Assembly (NCBI RefSeq): GCF_944388365.1
Contig: NZ_CALXIN010000003.1
Span: forward strand, 1 to 64,000
Direction of reading: 5' to 3'
Length of the DNA: 64,000 bases
Source of the DNA: an uncultured Negativibacillus sp.
Lineage (GTDB): Bacteria > Bacillota > Clostridia > Oscillospirales > Ruminococcaceae
Shown here in pieces: positions 1-5,868 of the stretch (position 1 is its first letter; every line of letters begins with the position of its first letter). A program made the translations under genes and the position numbers. The notes under the pieces are model-generated. The model worked only from the letters and a program-made list of their open reading frames with translations. It had not been told where the DNA came from and did not search any database.

Positions 1-108
1 CGTAATTACAACACAAAGAAAAACAAGAAAAACGATCCTGACAGACTTGAGATGAACAAATACTGCAAGTTCTGCCGGAAACACACACTTCACAAAGAAA
101 CCAAGTAG
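1..108 (+). CDS. rpmG: 50S ribosomal protein L33, C-terminal part (start outside window)
   Basis: Frame 1 is open from the first base to a TAG at 106-108 and gives 35 residues. They include the L33 signature: a basic stretch, then [15 protein letters not shown], with the second CxxC pair of the zinc-ribbon type of L33. L33 is a small protein of the large ribosomal subunit. The order rpmG-secE-nusG-rplK-rplA is the standard one in Firmicutes and supports the call. Only the 5' end is missing because the window begins inside the gene. Confidence 0.93.
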   Translation, partial: RNYNTKKNKKNDPDRLEMNKYCKFCRKHTLHKETK

Positions 109-128
109 GCGAAAGGCGGGCTGTTTAA

Positions 129-347
129 ATGGCTGATGAAAAGAAACCAGGCTTGCTGAAACGTATCGCCTCGAAGCTTTCCCGTTTTATCAAAGACACA
201 AAGGGTGAAATGAAGAAGATTGTCTGGCCGAGCAAAAAGACCGTTGTCAACAACACCGGTGTTGTTATTCTCGTCCTGGCAGCATTCAGCATCTGTATTG
301 GAATTGTCGACTTCGTATTCAATGCAGTTGTCGGTTTGTTCCACTAG
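129..347 (+). CDS. secE: Preprotein translocase subunit SecE
   Basis: SecE is the small clamp subunit of the SecYEG protein-conducting channel in the cytoplasmic membrane. The 72-residue product has a basic, amphipathic N-terminal half (KSxGEMKKIVWPSKK-like segment, residues 30-45, typical of SecE) followed by one membrane segment at about residues 46-68 (VVILVLAAFSICIGIVDFVF). This one-membrane-span form is usual in Gram-positive bacteria. The gene lies 20 bases after rpmG and 45 before nusG, so the three are probably co-transcribed. Confidence 0.95.
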   Translation: MADEKKPGLLKRIASKLSRFIKDTKGEMKKIVWPSKKTVVNNTGVVILVLAAFSICIGIVDFVFNAVVGLFH

Positions 348-392
348 TCGAAAGCTTACAAGAACATCTACACCAGCGGAGGGATTTACACT

Positions 393-914
393 ATGGCTGA
401 AACTCCAAAATGGTATGTGGTGCACACCTATTCCGGTTACGAGAACAAGGTAGCATCGGATATCGAAAATGCGGTGGAAAACCGTAAGCTGCACGATTTG
501 ATCGCCGGCGTCATGGTTCCTACCGAAAAGGTTGTTGAGATCAAAGACAACAAAAAGCGTGAAGTGGAGCGCAAGATTTTTCCAGGCTATGTGCTTGTCA
601 ACATGATCATGACAGATGATTCCTGGTATGTTGTCCGCAACATTCGTGGAGTGACCGGCTTTGTCGGACCTGGTTCCAAACCGGTTCCGCTGTCTGACGA
701 AGAGGTAGCTGCCCTTGGTGTGGAGAAAAAACAGGTTGAAGTCAACTTTGAAGTTGGCGACTCTGTTAAGATCATTGACGGTTACCTTGACGGCTTCATC
801 GGTGTTGTGGAAGAACTGGACACCGAGCGCAACATGGTCAAGGTGGTCGTTTCCATGTTTGGAAGAGAGACGCCCGTAGAGCTTGAACTGGATCAGGTAG
901 AGACAATAGAATAA
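393..914 (+). CDS. nusG: Transcription termination/antitermination factor NusG
   Basis: NusG binds RNA polymerase, modulates pausing and couples transcription to Rho or the ribosome. The 173-residue product begins with the NGN domain (WYVVHTYSGYENKVA, residues 7-21; FPGYVLVNM near residue 64; RGVTGFVG near residue 88) and ends with a KOW domain (GDSVKIIDGYLDGFIGVVEE, from about residue 121). Length and both domains are normal for the family. The ATG follows a GCGGAGGG ribosome binding site. It lies between secE and the rplK leader. Confidence 0.97.
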   Translation: MAETPKWYVVHTYSGYENKVASDIENAVENRKLHDLIAGVMVPTEKVVEIKDNKKREVERKIFPGYVLVNMIMTDDSWYVVRNIRGVTGFVGPGSKPVPLSDEEVAALGVEKKQVEVNFEVGDSVKIIDGYLDGFIGVVEELDTERNMVKVVVSMFGRETPVELELDQVETIE

Positions 915-980
915 ATATCGTCTTTATGAGGTGACTTAAAACCATAACCCGTTTTAGGTCGTGCCCGAAAGGGTTTGTTC

Positions 981-1009
981 TGCTGTTTTTGCACTGGGTA
1001 AAAACAGCA
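981..1009 (+). other. Strong hairpin between nusG and rplK
   Basis: TGCTGTTTTT (981-990) is the exact complement of AAAAACAGCA (1000-1009), giving a 10-bp stem with a 9-base loop. No run of T follows, so it does not look like a complete intrinsic terminator. It sits directly before the L1-type leader and may be a processing or attenuation hairpin; that role is an inference. Confidence 0.6.
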
Positions 1010-1011
1010 CA

Positions 1012-1052
1012 GTGGGAGGGACAAAAATTTTTACTCTGTCCCGACTGACCAC
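1012..1052 (+). promoter_or_regulatory. Putative ribosomal protein L1 autoregulatory leader of rplK-rplA
   Basis: The 5' leader can form GTGG (1012-1015) paired with CCAC (1049-1052) and GGGAC (1018-1022) paired with GTCCC (1038-1042). The two helices are separated by an asymmetric internal loop with GA on one side and GACTGA on the other. This two-helix, unequal-loop shape resembles the L1-binding site of 23S rRNA and of L11-L1 operon leaders, where L1 represses its own synthesis. The match is by eye to the general pattern. rplA, which encodes L1, is the second gene downstream. Confidence 0.6.
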
Positions 1053-1076
1053 ATTTTATGGAGGTGCAATTTACTA

Positions 1077-1502
1077 ATGGCTCAGAAAGTTACCGGCTTC
1101 ATTAAGCTGCAGATTCCTGCCGGAAAAGCGACTCCGGCACCACCGGTTGGCCCAGCTCTTGGTCAGCATGGTGTAAACATCATGGCATTCACCAAAGAAT
1201 TCAACGAGAGAACCAAAAATGATGCAGGTCTGATCATTCCAGTTGTAATCACTGTTTACGCTGACAGATCCTTCACTTTTGTTACCAAGACCCCTCCGGC
1301 TGCTGTACTCATCAAGAAAGAGTGCAATATCCAGTCCGGTTCCGGCGTTCCAAACAAAACCAAAGTTGCAAAAATCACAAAAGCACAGTTGCAGAAAATC
1401 GCTGAGATGAAAATGCCAGACCTCAATGCTGCAAGCCTGGATGCTGCTATCAGCATGATCGCAGGTTCTGCTCGCGCAATGGGCGTCGAGGTAGTTGACT
1501 AG
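1077..1502 (+). CDS. rplK: 50S ribosomal protein L11
   Basis: L11 sits at the GTPase-associated centre of the large subunit. The 141-residue product has the expected N-terminal domain ([29 protein letters not shown], residues 10-40) and the C-terminal RNA-binding domain ([26 protein letters not shown], residues 112-137). The length is exactly normal. The ATG follows GGAGGTGC at 1060-1067. It forms a two-gene unit with rplA, ending at the terminator at 2285-2316. Confidence 0.98.
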   Translation: MAQKVTGFIKLQIPAGKATPAPPVGPALGQHGVNIMAFTKEFNERTKNDAGLIIPVVITVYADRSFTFVTKTPPAAVLIKKECNIQSGSGVPNKTKVAKITKAQLQKIAEMKMPDLNAASLDAAISMIAGSARAMGVEVVD

Positions 1503-1564
1503 TACTCCCCGGGTGGGAGGAGATTTCCGCATTTACCACTCAGGATAAGGAGGAGTAATTTAAA

Positions 1565-2254
1565 ATGAAACACGGAAAGAAATATCAGGACAGCACCAAA
1601 CTGGTTGATACTGCTGCTCTGTACGATACCACCGAAGCAATCGAAAACTGCCTGAAAACCGCAAAGGCAAAATTTGACGAGACCGTAGAAATCCACGTAA
1701 GACTGGGTGTTGACTCCCGTCATGCTGAACAGCAGGTTCGTGGCGCAGTTGTACTGCCAAACGGAACCGGTAAATCTGTTCGCGTACTGGTATTCTGCAA
1801 AGGCGACAAAGTTGACGCAGCTCTGGCTGCTGGCGCTGACTACGCTGGTGCTGAAGAGTACATGCAGAAAATCCAGGGCGGCTGGATGGAATTTGACGTT
1901 GTCATCGCAAGCCCTGACATGATGGGCGTTGTTGGCCGTCTGGGTAAAGTTCTCGGTCCAAGAGGCTTGATGCCATCTCCAAAAGCCGGCACTGTAACCC
2001 CTGACGTTGTAAAAGCTGTTCAGGAAGCAAAAGCTGGTAAGATCGAGTACCGTCTGGACAAGACCAACATCATCCACTGCCCAATCGGCAAAGCTTCCTT
2101 CGGCGTTGAGAAACTCCAGGAAAACTTTGAGACCCTGATGGGTGCCATCGTAAAAGCAAAACCAGCAGCAGCAAAAGGTCAGTACGTTAAATCCTGCGTT
2201 CTGGCTACCACCATGGGCCCTGGCGTAAAAGTTAACCCAGCTAAGTTCTGCTAA
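1565..2254 (+). CDS. rplA: 50S ribosomal protein L1
   Basis: L1 forms the mobile stalk next to the E site and usually represses its own operon. The 229-residue product shows the conserved hallmarks: KHGKKYQD at the N terminus, the central [21 protein letters not shown] (about residues 122-142) and the C-terminal [10 protein letters not shown]. The length is typical. Translation begins at an ATG behind AAGGAGGAG. rplJ and rplL do not follow; transcription appears to stop at a strong terminator instead. Confidence 0.98.
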   Translation: MKHGKKYQDSTKLVDTAALYDTTEAIENCLKTAKAKFDETVEIHVRLGVDSRHAEQQVRGAVVLPNGTGKSVRVLVFCKGDKVDAALAAGADYAGAEEYMQKIQGGWMEFDVVIASPDMMGVVGRLGKVLGPRGLMPSPKAGTVTPDVVKAVQEAKAGKIEYRLDKTNIIHCPIGKASFGVEKLQENFETLMGAIVKAKPAAAKGQYVKSCVLATTMGPGVKVNPAKFC

Positions 2255-2284
2255 TCGGCTTTTGGCTGAAGATAGAGAATAATA

Positions 2285-2316
2285 AAACCCCTTCCGCAAT
2301 GCGGGAGGGGTTTTTT
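2285..2316 (+). terminator. Rho-independent terminator of the rpmG-rplA operon
   Basis: AAACCCCTTCCGC (2285-2297) pairs with GCGGGAGGGGTTT (2301-2313) around an AAT loop, and a run of six T follows. It lies 30 bases after the rplA stop. Confidence 0.93.
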
Positions 2317-2369
2317 GCGTGCTGGTTTCTGTGGCATGACGAAAAATAATTCGTTTTGCAATGTATCCC

Positions 2370-2396
2370 CGAAAAGTTCCCAGTGGGAAGTTTTCG
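2370..2396. repeat. Palindrome of the CCCAGTGGG type
   Basis: The 27 bases from 2370 form a near-perfect palindrome: CGAAAA, G, TTCCCA then GT then GGGAA, G, TTTTCG. A related palindrome with the same CCCA/TGGG core lies at 2521-2547. No gene overlaps it. Confidence 0.6.
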
Positions 2397-2520
2397 GCAG
2401 TAGAAGCCTCTAGCTGGATACAATATCACGCTTTGGTTTCAGCTAATACATTCGCTCATTGGAGCAGGAAAGTTTCAATCGAGCGAAACAAATAATTTTG
2501 GCTCAATAGCACAGACAGCA

Positions 2521-2547
2521 GAAAAATCTCCCACTGGGAGGTTTTTC
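2521..2547. repeat. Second palindrome of the CCCACTGGG type
   Basis: GAAAAA, then CTCCCA, C, TGGGAG, then TTTTTC form an almost perfect 27-base palindrome similar in layout to the one at 2370-2396, 150 bases upstream. Confidence 0.55.
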
Positions 2548-2572
2548 TGGCAAGTGCGCAACGCTTATCTGT

Positions 2573-2632
2573 CAAGGGGGCTTTTCTCTTACAAAAGCCC
2601 CCTCTGTTTCAATCCAAAATTTGGATTGAAAC
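2573..2632. repeat. Two adjacent perfect hairpins
   Basis: AGGGGGCTTTT pairs with AAAAGCCCCCT around a short loop (about 2574-2602). Immediately afterwards GTTTCAATCCAAA (2606-2618) pairs with TTTGGATTGAAAC (2620-2632) about a single central base. Both lie in a gene-free spacer and look like members of the window's dispersed palindrome set rather than terminators of a visible gene. Confidence 0.6.
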
Positions 2633-2648
2633 ATTCACCCGCAAAATG

Positions 2649-2748
2649 CGCCTGACGATAAAAGCTTTTCGCTCGTTGCGACGAGCGACTAAAGGCTCTG
2701 CCTTTAGAATCCGCGAGCTTTTTGAAAAAAGCTCGACCAAAAACTTTT
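2649..2748 (+). repeat. Dispersed intergenic repeat module A (CGCCTGACGATAAA)
   Basis: The module begins CGCCTGACGATAAA, continues with a TTTCGC hairpin, an AAAGGC-TCTG-CCTTT hairpin and a GAGCTTTTT-GAAAAAAGCTC hairpin, and ends in AAAACTTTT. The same order of parts is seen at 5712-5806 (same strand) and in part at 60480-60507 (opposite strand), with different loop bases but conserved pairing. No protein-coding content is supported here. Confidence 0.7.
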
Positions 2749-2780
2749 ATTCTTGCGCTAAAACTCCCCTAAGAGCCAAA

Positions 2781-2847
2781 CACTTTTCTTTTGGCCGGAC
2801 AAATATGGAACATATTTTGTCCTCTTTTCTATGCAAAGAAAAGGTAA
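2781..2847 (+). repeat. 66-bp palindromic element, copy 1
   Basis: The stretch starts CACTTTTCTTTTGG, contains GGACAAATATG paired with CATATTTTGTCC, and ends GCAAAGAAAAGGTAA. It is almost identical to 58583-58655; only a few bases differ. The outer arms (ACTTTTCTTT / AAAGAAAAGGT) and inner arms can both pair, giving a long hairpin. It has the size and structure of a non-autonomous palindromic repeat. Confidence 0.75.
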
Positions 2848-3052
2848 GCAAAAAGCACCGGCGAAATGCCGATGCTTTTTGCTTATACGGGAAAAAGACA
2901 ATATTAAGAAAATATCAAAAGAAAAGATGAACTGTTCATAGTGCAGACGGTTGCGGCCGACGCGTAGAAACTCCTGCCCCAATCGACAGGTTTATATGAA
3001 CAGCCTCAAGCTTGTGTGCAGCATGTGCACAACCAAAAATGAATGAATAGAA

Positions 3053-3179
3053 AAAGAAGTGTGAAAACTTATTACTTTTACAGTATAGTCAATTTCATGC
3101 TAAAAATCAACCTTTTTGTTTATCTTCTACGTTTGCAAGTGAAATTTTTGGATAGATAAATGATTTTTCACACTTCTTT
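3053..3179. repeat. 15-bp inverted repeat spaced by 97 bases, downstream of spoIIID
   Basis: AAAGAAGTGTGAAAA (3053-3067) is the exact complement of TTTTCACACTTCTTT (3165-3179). The right arm lies ten bases past the spoIIID stop codon. The AT-rich spacer contains no recognisable gene. It might mark the ends of a small element or form a long hairpin at the 3' end of the spoIIID transcript. Apart from the features listed separately, nothing else was recognised in 2850-3180. Confidence 0.5.
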
Positions 3180-3189
3180 TCTTTCATTT

Positions 3190-3501
3190 TTAGGAGTTTT
3201 CACGCTTTAATCTGTTAAAATTTCTGTTTATTTTTACATCCTGTTTTATCCGCCTGATATTCTCATATTTCTCTCTGGTCGCCATGCCTCCGCGGATGTG
3301 ACGTTCCTGTTTGTTCCGTTCCAGCACTTCCTTGACCTGCTGATACAGCGTCGGACTGAGCTGCTTCAGCCGCTGGGTCACATCTTTATGTACCGTACTT
3401 TTGGACACTCCAAACCGCTTTGCAGCCTGTCGGACGGTGGTGTCCTGTTCTATGATATACTGTGCCAGCTGGACGGCACGTTCTTCCGGTAAGCCCTTCA
3501 C
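3190..3501 (-). CDS. spoIIID: Sporulation transcription factor SpoIIID
   Basis: SpoIIID is a small DNA-binding protein that adjusts gene expression in the mother cell after sigma-E activation. The product (103 residues from the chosen GTG) shows the family core: ERAVQLAQYIIEQ, the helix-turn-helix TVRQAAKRFGVSKSTVHKDVTQRL, and the basic tail RHIRGGMATREKYE. The GTG at 3501 is preferred because GGGAGGGG lies at the right distance. An upstream in-frame GTG at 3516 would place that binding site inside the gene. The basic C-terminal tail is slightly longer than usual. The gene is monocistronic. Confidence 0.93.
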   Translation of the reverse strand: MKGLPEERAVQLAQYIIEQDTTVRQAAKRFGVSKSTVHKDVTQRLKQLSPTLYQQVKEVLERNKQERHIRGGMATREKYENIRRIKQDVKINRNFNRLKRENS

Positions 3502-3536
3502 GCTCTCCCCTCCCACAAATTTTGGTTTTCACCCCT

Positions 3537-3566
3537 ATTCTATGCGGGAAGGCGGAGCTTGTATCC
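3537..3566 (-). promoter_or_regulatory. Sigma-E-like promoter of spoIIID
   Basis: Read on the minus strand, GGATACAA (3566-3559) and CATAGAAT (3544-3537) are separated by 14 bases. The second box differs by one base from the sigma-E -10 consensus CATACAAT, and the first carries the ATA core of the -35 box. spoIIID belongs to the sigma-E regulon in Bacillus and Clostridium, so position and sequence agree. Expected start is about 3530. Confidence 0.55.
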
Positions 3567-3618
3567 ATTGTTTCGCAGGCTTTTCTGCGAAATAGTTTGT
3601 CTGCTTAAAGGTGCTTGC

Positions 3619-3647
3619 TTGCTTTTTATCTTCTGTTTGCTTATACT
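3619..3647 (+). promoter_or_regulatory. Probable promoter of the GNAT gene
   Basis: TTGCTT (3619-3624) and TATACT (3642-3647) are spaced by 17 bases, 27 bases before the ribosome binding site. The -35 box is weak. Confidence 0.45.
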
Positions 3648-3674
3648 GAAAAAAACACCAAAGGAGGAATTTCA

Positions 3675-4145
3675 ATGACCATTCTGGAAACTTCTTTAAC
3701 CGAAGATGTTGTTTCTCGATTGATCGAGCTGTCCCGCGACTGGGAGAACGAGGGCAGCTGCCACGGCTATCGTGCCAACACATCCGACGATCTGGAGGGT
3801 CGGCGCATCTTTCTGGCGATGGAAGATGGTCAAATTTGGGGCTATCTGTTTGGCAAGATGGAAACTGCCAATAAAACCAACTCGATCATCACTGAAGGAA
3901 CCCCTTTTTTTGAGTTGGAAGAACTGTACGTCCGTCCAGCTGTCCGCTCAAAAGGAATTGGTCGTAAGATGTTTTGTCATGTGGAAGAACTGCTGACACA
4001 GGAAGGCGTTCCATTTCTCTTTTTAAGCACTGCCACCAAAAATTGGAAAGCAATTCTGCATTTTTATCTGGATGAACTTGACATGGAATTCTGGAATGCC
4101 CGCCTGTTTAAGCGGCTGAACCTCCGTAACGATCATTTGCTGTAA
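3675..4145 (+). CDS. GNAT-family N-acetyltransferase
   Basis: GNAT enzymes transfer an acetyl group from acetyl-CoA to an amine; the substrate here is unknown. The 156-residue product has the acetyl-CoA-binding segment FELEELYVRPAVRSKGIGRKMFCHVEEL (about residues 76-103), where R-S-K-G-I-G-R-K is the pyrophosphate-binding loop of motif A. The last helix region (LHFYLDELDMEFW) carries the usual tyrosine. The ATG at 3675 is chosen because AAGGAGG precedes it; the frame is open 20 codons further upstream without a binding site. It is monocistronic, between a promoter and a strong terminator. Confidence 0.85.
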   Translation: MTILETSLTEDVVSRLIELSRDWENEGSCHGYRANTSDDLEGRRIFLAMEDGQIWGYLFGKMETANKTNSIITEGTPFFELEELYVRPAVRSKGIGRKMFCHVEELLTQEGVPFLFLSTATKNWKAILHFYLDELDMEFWNARLFKRLNLRNDHLL

Positions 4146-4148
4146 ACG

Positions 4149-4188
4149 ACAAAAACCCCGCCGCAGTTTTCTGCGGCGGGGTTTTTGT
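4149..4188 (+). terminator. Terminator after the GNAT gene
   Basis: ACAAAAACCCCGCCGCAG and its exact complement flank a TTTT loop, followed by a T-rich end. The A and T flanks make it usable from both strands, so it may also end the minus-strand phosphotransferase gene at 4223. Confidence 0.93.
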
Positions 4189-4222
4189 GTAAGAGTGACG
4201 TATTTATGCTACAATGAATGGC

Positions 4223-4975
4223 TTATTGATATTCTACAACGTCGATCCAGCGCATCAGGAATTCCTTTTCGGTTTCCTTCTTCTTGGTCAGTTGAGCAGC
4301 AGCGACGATCGGCAGCCAGCGGTTAACATACTGGCGTGCAATGTCTGCCTTGGTGCAGAACAGCTTCATGTACAGATCTGCTTTCTTCTGATCCTCCAGT
4401 GCAAACAGCAGATAGGTCATGGCAGCATCTGCGGAGGCATTTCCCTGTGCAGCGTGTGCCCAGTCGATGACCCACAGCTTGCCTTCGTTGTCCACGATGA
4501 CGTTGGTCGGGTTAAAGTCGCCGTGACAGAGCTTGTTGTGCTTTGGCATACTCTGCAGGCGGGTTGCCAGCTCATAGCGGGTAGTTGCATCCACCTCTTT
4601 GAGTGAATTGATCTGATCCATCAGTTTATGACGCAGCGTCTTGATGGTAGGGACGCGCTGTTTGTGGACTTCCAGCTGCAAGTCGACGAACAGTTCCATG
4701 TATTCCTGCATTTTATCTGGATGTTCCAGCATCAGCTCGGCAAGGGTTTTGCCCTCGACCTTGCTGCGCACCAGACACCAGCCTTCGTCGGTCGAGCAAA
4801 CCGACATCAGGGACGGCACGTTCAGCGTGGTATTTTCCTCCACCAGAGCTTCGTTGCGCGCCTCGTTGAGGACATCGGACTTTTTATACTGACTGTCAAA
4901 CACTTTCATGACCTGGGTATCGGTCGCATATAGGGTTTTGTGCGGCCGTGTAAAGATGATATTCTTTTCTGACAT
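4223..4975 (-). CDS. Aminoglycoside/choline kinase-like phosphotransferase
   Basis: The 250-residue product belongs to the APH/choline kinase superfamily, ATP-dependent kinases of small hydroxyl compounds. The catalytic loop HGDFNPTNVIVDNEG (Brenner motif HxDxxxxN, about residues 163-177) and the metal-binding LWVIDWAHA are intact. A lysine in VMKVFDSQYKK is the likely ATP-binding residue. The start at 4975 is fixed by AAGGAGGG ten bases upstream. The frame stays open for 41 more codons, but those codons run into a repeat and have no binding site. The substrate cannot be told from sequence; drug resistance should not be assumed. Confidence 0.85.
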   Translation of the reverse strand: MSEKNIIFTRPHKTLYATDTQVMKVFDSQYKKSDVLNEARNEALVEENTTLNVPSLMSVCSTDEGWCLVRSKVEGKTLAELMLEHPDKMQEYMELFVDLQLEVHKQRVPTIKTLRHKLMDQINSLKEVDATTRYELATRLQSMPKHNKLCHGDFNPTNVIVDNEGKLWVIDWAHAAQGNASADAAMTYLLFALEDQKKADLYMKLFCTKADIARQYVNRWLPIVAAAQLTKKKETEKEFLMRWIDVVEYQ

Positions 4976-5010
4976 CTTGATGGGTTCCCTCCTTAATATG
5001 GTTGTCTGCC

Positions 5011-5550
5011 CGTCTTTGCGCCGTAGGCAAACAAAAGTTTTTGGTTGAGCTTTTTTCAAAAAGCTCATAGGGGTACGGGGGCAACGCCCCTGTGACATTT
5101 CAACAATATAAAATAAAAATCGTTAGAGGCAGGGTGCCGTTTCGGTGCTGTGGTGCGAGAGCACCGTTTCCCAAAGGGAAACTTTATTTGTTTTCGCCTG
5201 TCTTTGCGCCGTAACCAAATACTTTTCTTTTAGCAAAGAAAAGGTGGTAGGGGTTGTGACATTCCAACAATATAAAACAAAAATCGTTAGTGGCAGGGTG
5301 CCGTTTCGGTGCTGTGGTGCGTGAGCACCGTTTCCCAAAGGGAAACTTTGTTTGTTTTCGCCTGTCTTTGCGCCGTAGGCGAACAGAAGTTTTTGGTTGA
5401 GCTTTTTTCAAAAAGCTCATAGGGGTACGGGGGCAACGCCCCTGTGATATTTCAACAATATAAAATAAAAATCGTTAGGGGCTGAGTGCCGTTTCGGTGC
5501 TGTGGTGCGTGAGCACCGTTTCCCAAAGGGAAACTTTATTTGTTTTCGCC
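5011..5550. repeat. Three tandem ~164-188-bp intergenic repeat units
   Basis: Units are 5011-5198, 5199-5362 and 5363-5550. Each starts with GTCTTTGCGCCGTA and ends with GTTTCCCAAAGGGAAAC, ACTTT, then TTGTTTTCGCC. Units 1 and 3 carry a GAGCTTTTTTCAAAAAGCTC hairpin and a GGGGGCAACGCCCC hairpin. In unit 2 this part is replaced by ACTTTTCTTTTAGCAAAGAAAAGGT, a short form of the palindromic element at 2781. All three share AACAATATAAAA, AAAATCGTTAG and GGTGC/GCACC hairpins. A further partial start (5828-5850) lies before adhE. No coding sense is supported. Confidence 0.85.
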
Positions 5551-5585
5551 CGACTTTGCACCATACAAGCCAGAGCAAGTTTCTA

Positions 5586-5690
5586 CCGTCAAAAATCATC
5601 CACCGGATAATTTTTGAGGAAAGTTTATACTCTTAATTGGTTTTCGAGAACCTTTTCTCTTGCAGAAAAGGAGATTGAAAACTTTTCTCA
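5586..5690 (-). repeat. Dispersed repeat module C (AAAATTATCC), reverse copy
   Basis: On the minus strand this reads GTTTTCAATCTCCTTTTC, TGCAAGAGAAAAGG, TTCTCGAAAACCAAT and then CCTCAAAAATTATCC with ATCATTTTTGACGG. Direct-orientation copies lie at 60537-60640 and 63660-63758. It contains the hairpin CCTTTTCTGCAAGAGAAAAGG. Confidence 0.75.
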
Positions 5691-5711
5691 ATCCCGAGCT
5701 CTCCCAATGAG

Positions 5712-5806
5712 CGCCTGACGATAAAGGTGTTTCGCACTCTGCGGAGTGCGACCAAAGGCGTTGCCTCTGGACACCACCACCTTTTGAAAAAGGTGGACGA
5801 AAACTT
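5712..5806 (+). repeat. Dispersed repeat module A, copy 2
   Basis: CGCCTGACGATAAAGG is followed by a GCACTCTGCGGAGTGC hairpin, an AAAGGC-GTT-GCCTCT segment, CCACCTTTT-GAAAAAGGTGG, and AAAACTTTT. The order of parts matches 2649-2748 while the stem sequences have changed together, so pairing is kept. Confidence 0.7.
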
Positions 5807-5868
5807 TTGTTCTGTCCTCCCGCTACCCGTCTTTACGCCGTAGGCGAACAGCGTGCAGGCTCAGCCTG

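Noticed and set aside
2646-2930. Small protein frame in the rplA-spoIIID spacer
   Set aside because: The frame runs through modules A and the 66-bp hairpin element and has no binding site; its peptide only reflects repeat DNA.
4223-4975. Aminoglycoside resistance gene
   Set aside because: Only the superfamily motif is visible; choline-, ethanolamine- or other small-molecule kinases share it, so resistance is not supported.
4976-5098. N-terminal extension of the phosphotransferase by 41 residues
   Set aside because: The extension is read from repeat DNA, and an AAGGAGGG site points to the downstream ATG at 4975.
5011-5550. CRISPR array
   Set aside because: Units are 164-188 bp, near-identical throughout and adjacent; there are no short repeats with unique spacers and no cas gene.
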